A stretch of DNA of 64,000 nt from the NCBI GenBank assembly GCA_011037195.1, contig JAAEAF010001073.1:62001-126000 (forward strand), in the 5' to 3' direction. This document shows, one piece after another, positions 24,301 to 32,649 of the stretch. The translations under genes were made by a program, and so were the position numbers. Positions within the stretch are counted from its first letter, which is position 1. Every line of letters begins with the position of its first letter. The DNA comes from Triatoma infestans. Lineage: Eukaryota > Arthropoda > Insecta > Hemiptera > Reduviidae. The notes under the pieces were generated by a model. It saw only the letters and a list, made by a program, of their open reading frames with translations, ran no database searches and had not been told where the DNA came from.

Positions 24301-27300
24301 AAAGTAATAAGTGAATTTTTATAGGAGAATGAATATTAAGAAGATGTGATTTAGAATTTAGTCTGTTTTAATAAAAACAAATGGTCGTCAGTTTGGAAAT
24401 ATTGCGAAAGTCAACAAAAAAGTTTATTATACCACACGGGCAAACAATTAATAAAAGAGATGTTTATACTAATTCTTTAAATGCAATATGGTTTTTGTTT
24501 TTGTTTCTAAACATTTATGTCTGTTTATATTCAAAGTTCCATATTTAATTTCTTGTTATGAATTTAAAGCAAAAATCATCATTAACATGAATAACCAAAA
24601 ACTTTCTAAATTCGAAAAGAAAATCTTTCTTTTTGATAAAATATTGCGGCATGTTGACGTAGAGAGGAAATTAAATTACTACCACTTATTCTGAACTAGC
24701 ATGTTTGTCCTAGCTGGTTAAAAAAAAAACCGATAATTTATTTTTATTGTACTAAATGCACAATAATCAACAACCCTGAAGAAACTTAATGTATTAGGGA
24801 CGAAACCTCGCTTGTCACAGTCCACTCCGAAGACTTACAATTCTAGGTATACAATAAATATAACGCAATTTCCTTTTTCTTATTTAAAATAAATATAAAT
24901 AACCCCACTCAGATAACAATAAATAAACGTATTTCAAGAACATGCCCCGTAATAAGAAATAAGTACGTATGTAACCTCTAATTTTGTAAAAAGTAGAATT
25001 TTCAGTGGCCATTTAGCCTGGTTTAACCGGCATGGTAATTATTGTTGAAATTTTTTTTGCGTTTTAATTCTCGATTCATCTTCTTATGATTATCGAATAC
25101 AATTTCAAGAAGAATCGGTTTCAACTTCCTTCTATCACCATTGAAAATGTATATAAGAGAACTCTCTAAATGTCTTTCTGACTGTCTAGTTTAAGACTTA
25201 GGTCTTAAGCAGTGCAAAGCTTTGTTTAATAAAAGGGCAACCGCAGAAACCCTATAGAACAATGCCAGGTGATTGGCTTAATTTTATTAACTTGGGCGAA
25301 TTTACAGCTGATTACTAAAAACTTAAAAAATATAATAATAATAACTAAATAAAAGTTTGTTTTTATTATTATTATTTTAATGAATTGGTGTACTAGTTAT
25401 TAGAGATATGATATGTAGCCTTAACTTCATCGAATTGTCTTAACATGATAGCTTACCTAAACCTAATGCTCCAGGGATATTTAAAACTTTAAATGAGTAT
25501 TTTTATAAAATGCAGGCCTTTACTAATTTTTGCACTGGGTACTAATGCTAATTTCTATTTTTTCGCGGTTCATTTTGCTTACACAGATATTTTATAGGCA
25601 TACACATATTTTAGGCATAAATTCAGGTGGCACCTTACCTTTAAATTCTTAAATACTTTATCTTAAATTCTTAATAAATTAGCTACTCAGTTGAAATGGA
25701 TTCCTAAGTCTTAAAAAGGCTTAATTACTTCAATAACAGCAACAACTATTGTATTGCATCATCTGCTTTTTACTTTTGGATTCTGCTATATGCTGCATTG
25801 CAAAGCTTTCTATAATCAACTGTGAACTTCACAGTTTGGTTGTGGCATTACTTCATGACTTTTACAAATTACTGATTAATACTAATAGTTCAATCAGTGA
25901 AAATTTAAATTGATATAAAATACAAGATATTAAATTGCTGACACATATCAAGTAAGTTTATCATCTATCATCATAAAATTGGATGTGCTTGGAATTTGAC
26001 TCTTACTCTGCTATTTATTCAGAGTCAAGCCGAAAATTATTAAATTTATATTTGTTGGGAAAATGTTGAATTACAAAATATGTACTTCCGCCTCCATCCA
26101 AGACATCTAACTTTGTTATTTGATTTTAAGACCTGGAAAAACATGCGATCTTTAGGTGTGAAAATTTGGTATTTAAAACGCAAATGTGGTTTTTGCATGT
26201 AAATATTTAAAAGGAATTTGAAGCCAAACCAGAAGATGTTGAAATTACATAAGAATTTTGTACTGGACCACGATGTATTAATATGGATATTTATATGATG
26301 AAGTTTATTTTCTTTTTGAGATTGTAGGATGTCGTATTTGACTCAGATTTTCATACTCGAACCATTAATTTTCTATCAGTAGAAAAACCTCATAATATTT
26401 CTGCAGATATCATAATTTTGTTGTGCTCCTTTTCTTAGGCAAGGATTTTGCCATATAATCTTATAAACTGTATTACAAAATCTCGGCCATAATTGCATTA
26501 ATATATCCTCAACTTTTATTAACTTAGTATTACTTTTTAAAAAAAAAACTATCGTTTTATTAATTGATCTTTTAGGTTTGCGCAGCCATTTTCATGGTAA
26601 ACACTTGAGTTTCCGCGTGGAGAAAAAATCGCATCATTGGTTTCCTAAAAACCCACGTTTTGCCCATATGGTAATGAGTTTCTTCAGGGTTGTTACACCT
26701 TGATTATTCCATTGCAATATGGGCGAAACGTCGGTTTTTAGCAAGCCACTGACCCGGTCTCAACCCGTAAATTAGAAGTGTTTTTCGTTTTATTAATTTT
26801 TAATTCTTTGATTCGCTTCACGTTAAAAAAAAAAAAAAATGAATGAACTGCAATGGCAGGGTAGGAGCGATTTGTCAGACAAGTTACCGTTGGTAGTCAG
26901 CACACTGAGACTTTAACAAAGGGAAATAAGTTTTTGCCCATTTTGATTAATCGACCGGATTTATTTGTAATTGCATAGTTTGTTAAGCTAGGCTTGTAAG
27001 ATTTTGTATAAAAGTCAGCGTGTTTATTGCATTTCTTAACATAAAATTGACAGATTTCTTGAATTTTGGTATTTTAGATCCAATTTAAATGCCTTTAATA
27101 ATATTAGTCGGTTGGTTGGTCCGCTTTGCTGGAAACAAGATTTTTTTCCCGATTATCCGCTTCATTTTGTGGTTATCCACCGTTTTCGGAAATTCTCTAT
27201 CCTCAGTTATCTTGAAAAACTGTGTGATACCACAAACTTGCATAGGATAAAGTCACTTATCCTGTGTTTACAGTGCCTAAACTGATTTTTGTCTTTATAA

Positions 27301-30101
27301 ACACACTGCTTATCAAGACATAGTGAAGATGGGTAGAATACAAAGCGGGACAGAATAAAAACACAAAATAAAATTATGTGTTAAACGGAATGAACGGGCG
27401 GAACGGTTTCTGTGTGCGTTATGTGAAAAAAAAATCTCTGACGGCTTTATACAGTAAACGGAATGTTTGACTTAAGGGGAAAAAATCAAACGTCGTGAAA
27501 ACCTCATATCTTCAAGTTTCAAATAAAAATGACAGACCTTTGTATTGAAGTAACTATAAAAAGTCTAAGGAAACTTGTTGTAGGGAGAAAATAAGTAGAA
27601 GCAGAGGAGGTATTTCCAGTTTATGGATTTCCACAGAGGGTTTCGAATCGGAATCCCTTGAAGATTCCCAGAAAGGGTTTCACGTTTAGACTTGGCAAGT
27701 TTCTTAGTTTGTGTTCCAAATATTCATATCTAAACTATAAGGGTCATTCAGTAAGTAACGAGACAAATCACTGTAGCTCAAAACGATTTATTTAATCAGT
27801 ACAAAACTTTGGCTCCTTTTCAACATAGTCCCCAACAACATTTTACACTTGTCCCATCGTTCTTCTAATTTGTATATGCCTCTGGCATAAAATTCTTTGG
27901 GTTCATCTCGAAGCCACTTCTGCACCTGATTTTTAACATCTTCAAATGGATTGAAAATGTTTCCCACGGAGAGCCTCTTTAAGGGGTCCAAACAAAAAGA
28001 AGTCCGATGGAGCGAGGTCGGGGCTATAGGGGGGATGTGGAAGGATCTCTCATCCCATTTTTACTGATTTGAAACCGTCCGTAAGTTGTCTTGGAACCCA
28101 TCTCGCACAAGTTTTCTTGTACTGCAGCTTATTCTAAATAATGTAATAGACAGTTCCAACACACGCTATCAGATCAACAGTAACACGCCTTTTGTCCTGA
28201 ATTAACGCATTATTGCGAGATTCGAGGGAGCAAGTTGAACTTCAACCGGTCGTCCACTTCGTTGCTCGTCACACATTTTCACGGCCACTAAACTGTTCAA
28301 CCCATTTGTAAACGTTTGAACGGTTCAAACAGTTATTCCCGTACACTTTCAACATTCTTTCGTGGATTTCACTACTTTGATACCCTCTGCAACTAAAAAA
28401 TCTAATCACTGAGCGTTGTTCTTCCGAGGTGCAATGCTCGAGCGGACTCGCCATTGTGAAGTGAATACATTTGAGGTTATGCTTACCAAATACTCTCGAA
28501 CAGCTGATGAGAACCTAAGTACAAGAATGCCAACTTGACGCACTGAAACTATTGTATTGATTAAATAACCGTTTCTGAGCTACAGCGATTTGTCTCGTTA
28601 CTTATTGAATGACCCTCGTATCTCTAAAAAATTCTTTTTCGTTTTGCAAAAGATCCCAAAAGTTCGATTCATGGTGAGAACTTAATTCGACAATCTTGAC
28701 ATGAACGCGATACTTGTAGCAATAAGAGCATTAAAAACAATAGAGTAATATAAATGAATACAATTATTCTTTTTCTGCAAATATTAAAAAGAATGTTTCA
28801 GTTTTTATTTTATTGTCCGTGGGAACGATGTTTCATGAGGTAGTTTCGTATTTAGTCAGATAATCAAACTCTGTTAGATTAAGTACCATATTCCACCCCA
28901 TATCCCCCCCCCCGGGAAGCCCTCACTTTTATTTATTTTACTTTTCTTTTTAAATAAGGCGACTTTTCTTTGGCGCGCAGAGCCTATTTTTTTTGCAATA
29001 GTAGTATCGATTAAACTTGAATATGTACACATTCAATCTCTTTTATTTGAAACCTTTTTAAAAATCAAATTTATTTTAGGGGATTCAAGAGGAGGTGGAG
29101 CTGATTAAAGGCAATCATGTTTTGTCAAAATTCTACTTCTGTTTGAAGAAAATCTACTTCTTGGAAGTTGAGAAATGCATCAGATTTTTTATTTGAATAT
29201 CAGTATAATTCAAATTGGAAAGATAATCAAAATACTCTGACTTGATTGATGGAAGTCTCTGTTTAGGGGAGAAAGAATGAGAAACTAAAATTTCGTCTTT
29301 ATTAATAATTTTTTATACTCCACTGCACTTGATTCTTTTATTCATTAGCCTTGTCCATTCAAGCTGAATCTGATCATATAGTTCCCGAAAATCTGAATGT
29401 ACTAAATACGAATTTAGGTTTTTAATTTGTTTAATCAGTGAAGTAGTCGTGAATTATGGAGTCCGTTGTGTTTTTTTTTTTGGGAACGAAAATTTACTAA
29501 AATAGGATTTCATCTGAATTAGAAATAAAAGTGATCATTGAAACATTTCAAAAATTAACAATTTATTCAAAAACAAAAACAAAAAAAATTACTCAATTAT
29601 AATTTAAATTTCAGTCATATAAATGTCAATGTCAGTCCAGTACTGAGTTTACTCAACATCCAACCTCCAAAAATTCAAATATTAACTATGTTTCTTTTTG
29701 GCATAATTATAATTTATATATATATAGTGGATAATCTCTAATTCTCTACAGACATGGAAGCAATCAGTAATAGTGTATCTCCTGGTGATCAAACACAATT
29801 ACGAGCAGTAAATAAAGCGGCCGATAAACCAACAACTTATCTGAACTACCTACAACAGCAACAGCAGCAGCAGCAACAACAACAATCTGCTAAACAACAA
29901 CAACAACAACAGCAACAAGATGGTGTGTGGCAACAGGTGTATCAACCGCCTCCACCGCCACCACACACACCCACACCGGGAACACCTACGGCCGCCGTAC
30001 AATATTTACACCAACAACATCAGGTTTATCAACCGCCACCGCAACATCCACAATTTCCACCACCTACGCATCAATACAATCCATGGATTGTACCCCAGTG
30101 A
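3345..30101 (+). CDS. KHDC4: KHDC4 / BLOM7-like KH-domain RNA-binding protein, 16 exons
   Basis: KHDC4 is a nuclear RNA-binding protein linked to pre-mRNA splicing and splice-site choice. Sixteen exons (3345-3371, 3509-3717, 3947-4161, 4236-4297, 4428-4670, 4739-4870, 4941-5054, 5119-5391, 7018-7263, 9688-9807, 10141-10299, 10380-10453, 11905-12080, 18508-18558, 22241-22294, 29752-30101) join across GT-AG introns with matching phases to exactly 835 codons including TGA. The KH domain follows at once (about residues 10-105): VLIGLEAAPPSFDVRGKVLG, the GPGG loop, ETGAVVTLRGKDSG, then the C-terminal helix in HSRYEVLQAGRQLAFNLIET. The rest is low-complexity Gln, Ala, Pro and Ser/Gly. KRRYEG resembles the KRRF region of vertebrate KHDC4, and the C-terminus NPWIVPQ recalls the PFWMAP end of the vertebrate protein. 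The first coding exon is only nine codons, so the extra N-terminal region of vertebrate KHDC4 is not visible. Introns hold mariner, Tc1, LINE and foldback repeats. Family call is strong; splice details of small exons are less certain. Confidence 0.88.
3509..3717 (+). CDS. KHDC4: KHDC4 exon 2, core of the KH domain
   Basis: The acceptor TAAGTAG and donor GAGTACGT bound 209 nt encoding TLHVQEKVLIG, PPSFDVRGKVLGPGGANLL and TKETGAVVTLRGKDSG, the most conserved part of the family. Confidence 0.88.
3947..4161 (+). CDS. KHDC4: KHDC4 exon 3, KH C-terminal helix and Pro/Gln linker
   Basis: It begins after TTTTTTATAG, encodes SRYEVLQAGRQLAFNLIET and then a Pro/Gln-rich run. The donor chosen (AGA|GTAATC, 4162) keeps phase with exon 4. 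If it is not used, the frame reads on to a stop at 4176-4178. Confidence 0.75.
4236..4297 (+). CDS. KHDC4: KHDC4 exon 4
   Basis: Acceptor TTTTGTTAG; 62 nt encode VTSGQAVNTAPIHPDQHQLQ. A second in-frame donor 21 nt downstream (after CTTTTGCAG, 4318) would add seven residues. Confidence 0.65.
4428..4670 (+). CDS. KHDC4: KHDC4 exon 5, Ser/Gly-rich
   Basis: Acceptor TAATTCAG, donor GTAATACT; 81 codons in phase 0, rich in Ser, Gly and Ala, no stop. Confidence 0.75.
4739..4870 (+). CDS. KHDC4: KHDC4 exon 6, Gln-rich
   Basis: Acceptor CATTTCAG, donor GTTAGT; 44 codons in phase 0 starting VFVSQQGSLLPQPAAL. Confidence 0.8.
4941..5054 (+). CDS. KHDC4: KHDC4 exon 7
   Basis: Acceptor CTTTTTTTCAG, donor GTTAGT; 38 codons in phase 0, YMQTSNGQMVLAYPNIVRPV then an Ala run. 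Confidence 0.8.
5119..5391 (+). CDS. KHDC4: KHDC4 exon 8
   Basis: Acceptor TAATTACAG, donor GTAAGA; 91 codons in phase 0, Ala/Gln-rich, including IPQIVQIVNPQTGQIQHVIQ. Confidence 0.82.
5392..7017 (+). other. KHDC4 intron 8
   Basis: 1.6 kb, AT-rich. It holds a truncated SINE-A tail near 5628-5685 and a decayed hammerhead-like repeat on the minus strand near 6020-6060; nothing else recognised. Confidence 0.6.
5628..5685 (+). repeat. SINE family A, 5'-truncated fragment
   Basis: GCACTGAGAAGGCTCCGGGC and the following GCGCCAATGACC match the 3' part of the tRNA-headed SINE at 62537-62763. The tRNA-like head is missing. Confidence 0.7.
7018..7263 (+). CDS. KHDC4: KHDC4 exon 9, poly-Ala/Gln
   Basis: Acceptor CCGGTGCAG, donor GTAGGT; 82 codons in phase 0. 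It encodes VQLGGSVAGAAGAALLGHQQ and alternating Ala and Gln runs made from GCA/GCT and CAA/CAG codons. Confidence 0.75.
7264..9687 (+). other. KHDC4 intron 9
   Basis: 2.4 kb AT-rich intron containing the LINE fragment at 7880-8515; the rest shows no recognised feature. Confidence 0.6.
7880..8515 (+). mobile_element. Non-LTR retrotransposon 3' fragment (RNase H end and C-terminal tail), broken
   Basis: The plus strand encodes VSIEGNEMADALAKIDAA near 7928-7982, the last motif of the RNase H domain found in I/Loa/R1-type LINEs, where GH-G-EGNE-AD-LAK is usual. Downstream sequence is GC-richer than the intron and keeps pieces of a LINE C-terminus, with stops and frameshifts. No target-site duplication was found. 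It is a decayed, 5'-truncated insertion. Confidence 0.7.
9688..9807 (+). CDS. KHDC4: KHDC4 exon 10
   Basis: Acceptor AAGTTACAG, donor GTTGGT; 40 codons in phase 0, SVGLTQQQQQLLAAQTQ then an Ala run. Confidence 0.78.
10141..10299 (+). CDS. KHDC4: KHDC4 exon 11
   Basis: Acceptor CAATCTCAG, donor GTGCAT; 53 codons in phase 0, Gln/Ser/Thr-rich, ending QKRRYEGEQNQFQ; the basic KRRYE motif resembles the KRRF region of KHDC4. Confidence 0.8.
10380..10453 (+). CDS. KHDC4: KHDC4 exon 12
   Basis: Acceptor AAATTTCAG, donor GTAAGTC; 74 nt encode SAPPPPSHHSNLSQTNAHTL and end in phase 2, matching exon 13. Confidence 0.72.
10454..11904 (+). other. KHDC4 intron 12
   Basis: 1.45 kb, very AT-rich with T runs. 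No recognised gene or repeat; open frames here are low-complexity Phe/Ile/Leu strings. Confidence 0.55.
11905..12080 (+). CDS. KHDC4: KHDC4 exon 13, polyglutamine
   Basis: The acceptor GTTTCAG|A completes the Gly codon left open by exon 12 and sets the Gln frame (MEQRLQQNQQQSQQQ). The run is mainly CAA, ends ASADGSKTVQQ and reaches the donor GTAAAA in phase 1. Confidence 0.75.
16490..17965 (+). mobile_element. Tc1-family DNA transposon, full length but decayed
   Basis: Near-matching terminal inverted repeats (CACTTCCTGATAAAATTAA at 16490 and, inverted, CACTCCCTGACAAAATTAA ending at 17965) are flanked by TA on both sides (16488-16489, 17966-17967), as expected for Tc1/mariner elements. Inside, the plus strand keeps pieces of a transposase: IAKRFEETGSYARRR (paired-like DNA-binding region) near 16829-16873 and KSPDLNVIDHLWDII near 17485-17530, the catalytic-core signature of Tc1 transposases. 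Stops and frameshifts break the frame, so it cannot encode an active enzyme. Confidence 0.85.
16730..17690 (+). pseudogene. Tc1 transposase remnant
   Basis: The DNA-binding motif is followed downstream by the SPDLNVIDHLWD motif in shifted frames with several stops. Homology is clear at the motif level only. Confidence 0.75.
18508..18558 (+). CDS. KHDC4: KHDC4 exon 14 (small)
   Basis: Acceptor TTTGTAG, donor GTCAGT; 51 nt, phase 1 in and phase 1 out, encoding EWRQQRETVNDLQGMR. Being a symmetric exon, it could be skipped without a frameshift. Confidence 0.65.
18631..18894. repeat. Hammerhead-bearing foldback retroposon, copy 1
   Basis: A 264-bp element bounded by a perfect 12-bp target-site duplication AAATGTAAGTTG (18619-18630 and 18895-18906). 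Its arms are inverted copies of the segment from GCCTGCTTCTTTTTGTGG to CCATCATCAGGATG around a roughly 80-bp centre. Each arm carries a hammerhead-like motif: CTGATGA, a GGGC/GCCC stem, GAAA, the palindrome ACCGGT and the triplet GTC. In the left arm (minus strand, 18738-18701), CATC before the core pairs with GATG after GTC. Stem I is damaged in the right arm by loss of one C. There is no poly-A tail and no coding sequence. Confidence 0.8.
19073..19179 (+). other. Possible optional KHDC4 cassette exon
   Basis: After the acceptor TATTACCAG the frame from exon 14 stays open through YKEPRMKIENFQYGFNLGG. Using the donor CAAG|GTGCAG (19144) would keep phase with exon 15, while the donor after TATTCACAG would not. 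Evidence is limited to an open frame and splice-like sites. Confidence 0.25.
20059..20366. repeat. Hammerhead-bearing foldback retroposon, copy 2
   Basis: A 308-bp element with a perfect 13-bp target-site duplication AGTCTATTGATGG (20046-20058 and 20367-20379). Same ends as copy 1 (left GGGTTCCGCAG, right AATATCTCTGAT) and the same head-to-head arms. In the right arm (plus strand) CATC at 20286-20289, CTGATGA at 20290-20296 and GAAA are kept, but the stem III palindrome is mutated (ACCAGT). The left arm holds an intact minus-strand motif (20178-20141). Confidence 0.8.
20522..21400 (+). mobile_element. Second mariner family, decayed copy 1
   Basis: About 880 bp with inverted ends (CGAGGGTCATTCAGTAAGTA at 20522; GTCTCATTACTTATTGAATG then ACCC near 21375-21397). 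Plus-strand fragments match mariner transposase: VILLHDNTRYTQ (second catalytic Asp in HDN) and HPPYSPDLAPPDFNLFGP (third Asp). N-terminal parts are frameshifted and a central portion is missing, so it is inactive. Confidence 0.82.
21825..21900 (-). repeat. Foldback/hammerhead repeat, diverged arm
   Basis: CTTCATTTTGTGGTCATCGA and the following CCGGTTCAG match the arm of the 18631-18894 family, with part of stem II lost. Confidence 0.55.
22241..22294 (+). CDS. KHDC4: KHDC4 exon 15 (small)
   Basis: Acceptor CTTTTAACAG, donor ACA|GTGAGT; 54 nt, phase 1 in and out, encoding DLVEKLQQDQVKRARPYH, a charged helix with basic end. Confidence 0.7.
23495..24154 (+). repeat. 660-bp TIR repeat with internal AC microsatellite, copy 1
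   Basis: Ends are ACTTTCTCTTACTCC (23495-23509) and its inverse GGAGTAAGAGAAAGT (24140-24154). Inside are CACTTCCGG blocks, AAAATCGTCGGAGCCATTTC, a CACACACA tract and TTTCCAGTGAAATCTCGATA. No long open frame. Related sequence recurs at 37446-37690, 39540-39905, 40746-41165, 44695-45370, 58741-59155 and 63536-64000. It behaves like a non-autonomous DNA element; the superfamily is unknown. Confidence 0.7.
26566..26784. repeat. Second foldback family with hammerhead-like motifs
   Basis: A 219-bp element between a perfect 14-bp duplication TCGTTTTATTAATT (26552-26565 and 26785-26798). On the minus strand CCTGAAGAAACTC is followed by a hairpin, AAAAC and GTGGG; on the plus strand ATATGGGCGAAACGTCGG recurs in opposite orientation. 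The layout is the same as the 18631 family but the sequence differs. A relative lies at 61365-61480. Confidence 0.65.
27105..27290 (-). repeat. Foldback/hammerhead repeat, diverged copy
   Basis: GTCGGTTGGTTGGTCCGCTT, CTTCATTTTGTGGTTATCCA and ACTGTGTGATACCACAAACT follow the order of the 18631 element with many substitutions; the right arm is not recognisable. Confidence 0.5.
27738..28618 (-). mobile_element. Second mariner family, copy 2 (minus strand)
   Basis: About 880 bp with inverted ends (GGGTCATTCAGTAAGTAACG near 27741; TACTTATTGAATGACCCTCG ending at 28618, then TA). The minus strand encodes an N-terminus with CTSEEQRSVIRFF and NVYKWVEQF (28454-28270, helix-turn-helix region) and C-terminal pieces LKRLSVGNIFNPFEDVKNQV and RWDKCKMLLGTML. 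The catalytic HDN region is deleted and frames are broken. Confidence 0.82.
29080..29108 (+). other. Possible KHDC4 microexon or alternative last exon
   Basis: After the acceptor TTTATTTTAG the frame from exon 15 gives RDSRGGGAD and a stop at 29106-29108. If the donor GAG|GTGGAG (29095) is used instead, a 15-nt symmetric microexon (RDSRG) results. Basic/Gly residues suit an RNA-binding protein, but the evidence is splice-site logic only. Confidence 0.35.
29752..30101 (+). CDS. KHDC4: KHDC4 exon 16, C-terminus
   Basis: Acceptor TTCTCTACAG; 350 nt in phase to TGA at 30099-30101. It encodes MEAISNSVSPGDQTQLRAVN, a polyglutamine run (about 29852-29930), a Pro-rich part and the end QYNPWIVPQ. A poly-A signal AATAAA is at 30159-30164. 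Confidence 0.85.
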
Positions 30102-30158
30102 TGTAATTGACTTCATTAATATCAGGATTTTATGTTTTAGTAATTTTTATTAAAATAC

Positions 30159-30164
30159 AATAAA
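30159..30164 (+). terminator. KHDC4 polyadenylation signal
   Basis: AATAAA 58 bp after the stop codon, the first canonical signal downstream. Confidence 0.6.
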
Positions 30165-30169
30165 ATCGT

Positions 30170-32435
30170 TTCTATGAAACTTCATTTAAACGTTTTATTT
30201 GTTATAAAGACATGTGAGTTGTCCATATTATTGATTATATGGTAATGATTTTTGTAGAAAAACATTAAAAAAAAAAATGTATTCAGAAAAATAAGAATGC
30301 TGTTTTACAGCTTTTAATCAACGCTTAGAATTATGAAGAAATTAGAAAAAAAAAGTCTTTCCAAAGATTATAAAAAAAAAAAAATTTTAACATCTTGATT
30401 GAAAACTGTTAAAAAAATAACAATATAGAAAACAGAAATATTATTAAGCTCAGTATTGAGAATACTTGGAGCTGCTTAGATCTTAAGATGGTTGTTGGAA
30501 TGTCTAGCTTTAGTTGAATATATTAATTAAAAGGTCTTAATAAATGTTAAACGCTTGTTATGTTCAAGAGAGTTAACTATTTTCTAAATCATATTTTCCT
30601 CAGAGTTTTTTTTATAAAAGTAATCAATTTAATTGAAATTCTGAATGTTTTTTGTTTTTTCCTTTTTTTAGAAATGTTATTTGCATTATTCCTTCAAAAT
30701 TTTAAATTAGACAAAATAGAAAAGGGTTTCAAGAGAATATTTTAGTTTAATATTCTTACATTTAATATATATATTTATATAAAGAGTCATATTATGTAAA
30801 AAAAAAAAATTCAAATTTTACCTTCAATTTTTGCCACTTTATTCTTCGAAAAATTCTTGCCATTGTCCCATTTTTTTTTTAAATTTGTTCAAAATTTTCC
30901 ATTCAAAATATGTATTTGCTATATATAATTAGAAATAAATATATTTGAAGCTAGTAAATGTTACATAATATTAATGTAATTATCTATGTATTTTATAAAT
31001 AACTATATTTAAATTTATAGATTGATTCATATAAAGAAATAAGAATTGGAAATTGTTTAAAATATAGGAATAAGATTTATTATAATATTTTTTTTTATTT
31101 TTAATGAAATCAACTGCAGTTTGTTTTTAAGTGAATGGCCAATAACAATGAAAAATATAAATTTTAAAAATATGCACATTACATTTACTAAATGAAATAT
31201 TAAAAAAAAAAAAAAAAAACAAATTTATATGAAACTGTCATGAAAAAAAATAATTACTACCAATTTTAAAAGTTTTAAAAATTTTCTGATATGATCTCAA
31301 TATATTATTAATGTGCCAGATTAATAGGAGATTTACAAAAGAAATATTATATTGTTAGCTGGAAAAATATAATGAAACTAGCTTTTCTTTCTTTTTGAAA
31401 CAATGTGAAAATAATTTTTAAAAATTGGAAATTACAATAATTTGTTTGGATTTAAATTTTTATAAATAGTTTTTAAATATATCTTGCTTATGTTAAGATT
31501 ATAAAGCTATTAAGGAATGTTGAAATTAGATCCATAATTAAATAAGTTGAAAGTTATTAAAAAGCAAAAAAAAAAAAAAAAATTGATAGAACTTTAATAA
31601 TTAAGCTTTCAAGCGGACAATTGGTTAGCTGGTAATCAGTGAAGTTTTAATTGCCTACAATTTCAAGCTCACTGTGCATTTAATAATTTAATTTATATTG
31701 CCTTTTGTTTTAAGTATAATAGTGAATAAAAGAGTTGTCTTTGCATACTTATATCTGTTCAATCATTAGAGTTAAAATTCAAATAAGTAAGATCTTTTTA
31801 AGATGATGTTACGTTTTCATCAAAACATGAACGTTATTTGTTGTAACACAGAACCGTCAGTTTAATAATAATTAAGAGGAAAAAAAAATATGTTTGTACA
31901 CGGTTAAAACAAAGAACAGACCAACTAATGTGAATGGAAAACTAATGTTCAATGATTACTTACATTTTTTTTTTGTTTATCTTATTTGCTACATTCTGTT
32001 CTTAACCATATGAAAAGTAGTTAAAATTTGAACCTATCTGGGGAACTATCTTTGTATTTCACTTTATACAATGAAAGAAAATTCTAGTCAGTTCATTTTT
32101 TAATCAGCATTTTTAAAAATAAAATCAAGAGTTATTTTTAATTAATAAATAAATGAAAATTCATTTATTCAATATTTTTAAATGCTGAAGCCGTATGAAA
32201 ACAAAAAGCTTTGCGAAAAATGAGATAAGTTTAACAATTATTATGAGCCTTTCTTTTTTTTTTTTTCTCGAAATAAATTAGAATTTTGTAATTTTAGAAA
32301 ATGCATTATTGTTTTCTTTTTAATAAAAAAAATAAATAAAATAATATTAAGAAAAATATATTATATCGAGCTAAACCATAAAAACAAAACTTCCATATAA
32401 CTTGAAAAACAGACTCCAAGTCCAAATAGATTTTC
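30170..32435. other. Intergenic AT-rich spacer between convergent genes
   Basis: 2.3 kb, mostly A/T with several A runs. No coding exon, RNA gene or recognised repeat. Confidence 0.6.
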
Positions 32436-32441
32436 AATTAT
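32436..32441 (-). terminator. Poly-A signal of the membrane-protein gene (candidate)
   Basis: AATAAA on the minus strand within about 15 bp after the stop codon; very close, so a later site may be used. Confidence 0.35.
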
Positions 32442-32447
32442 TTTATT

Positions 32448-32649
32448 TCAGATTGACTTAGACTGTTGGACCAAAGGCAAACGTTTTGCTATAATTATAT
32501 CACAATCACTTTTAGTTCTTCTCAAAGACAATGTGATTGATGGTGTTTCACTGGGCGATGTCTCTAGTTCTCTACATGGACGTGAAAGATAATATCTACC
32601 AGAGCCAAGTTCGCCTCTATATCTTCGCCTGAGATCTAGCCACATATAT
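32448..32649 (-). CDS. Membrane-protein gene, last exon
   Basis: Acceptor TTATTTAG; 202 nt to TGA at 32450-32448. It encodes a basic, Ser/Arg-rich cytosolic-type tail (TKSDCDIIIAKRLPL). Confidence 0.65.

Larger units (their letters stand above)
22295..29751 (+). other. KHDC4 intron 15
   Basis: 7.5-kb intron holding a 660-bp TIR repeat (23495-24154), a foldback element (26566-26784), a diverged foldback arm (27105-27290), a mariner copy (27738-28618) and a possible microexon (29080-29094). Remaining parts are plain AT-rich sequence. Confidence 0.6.
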
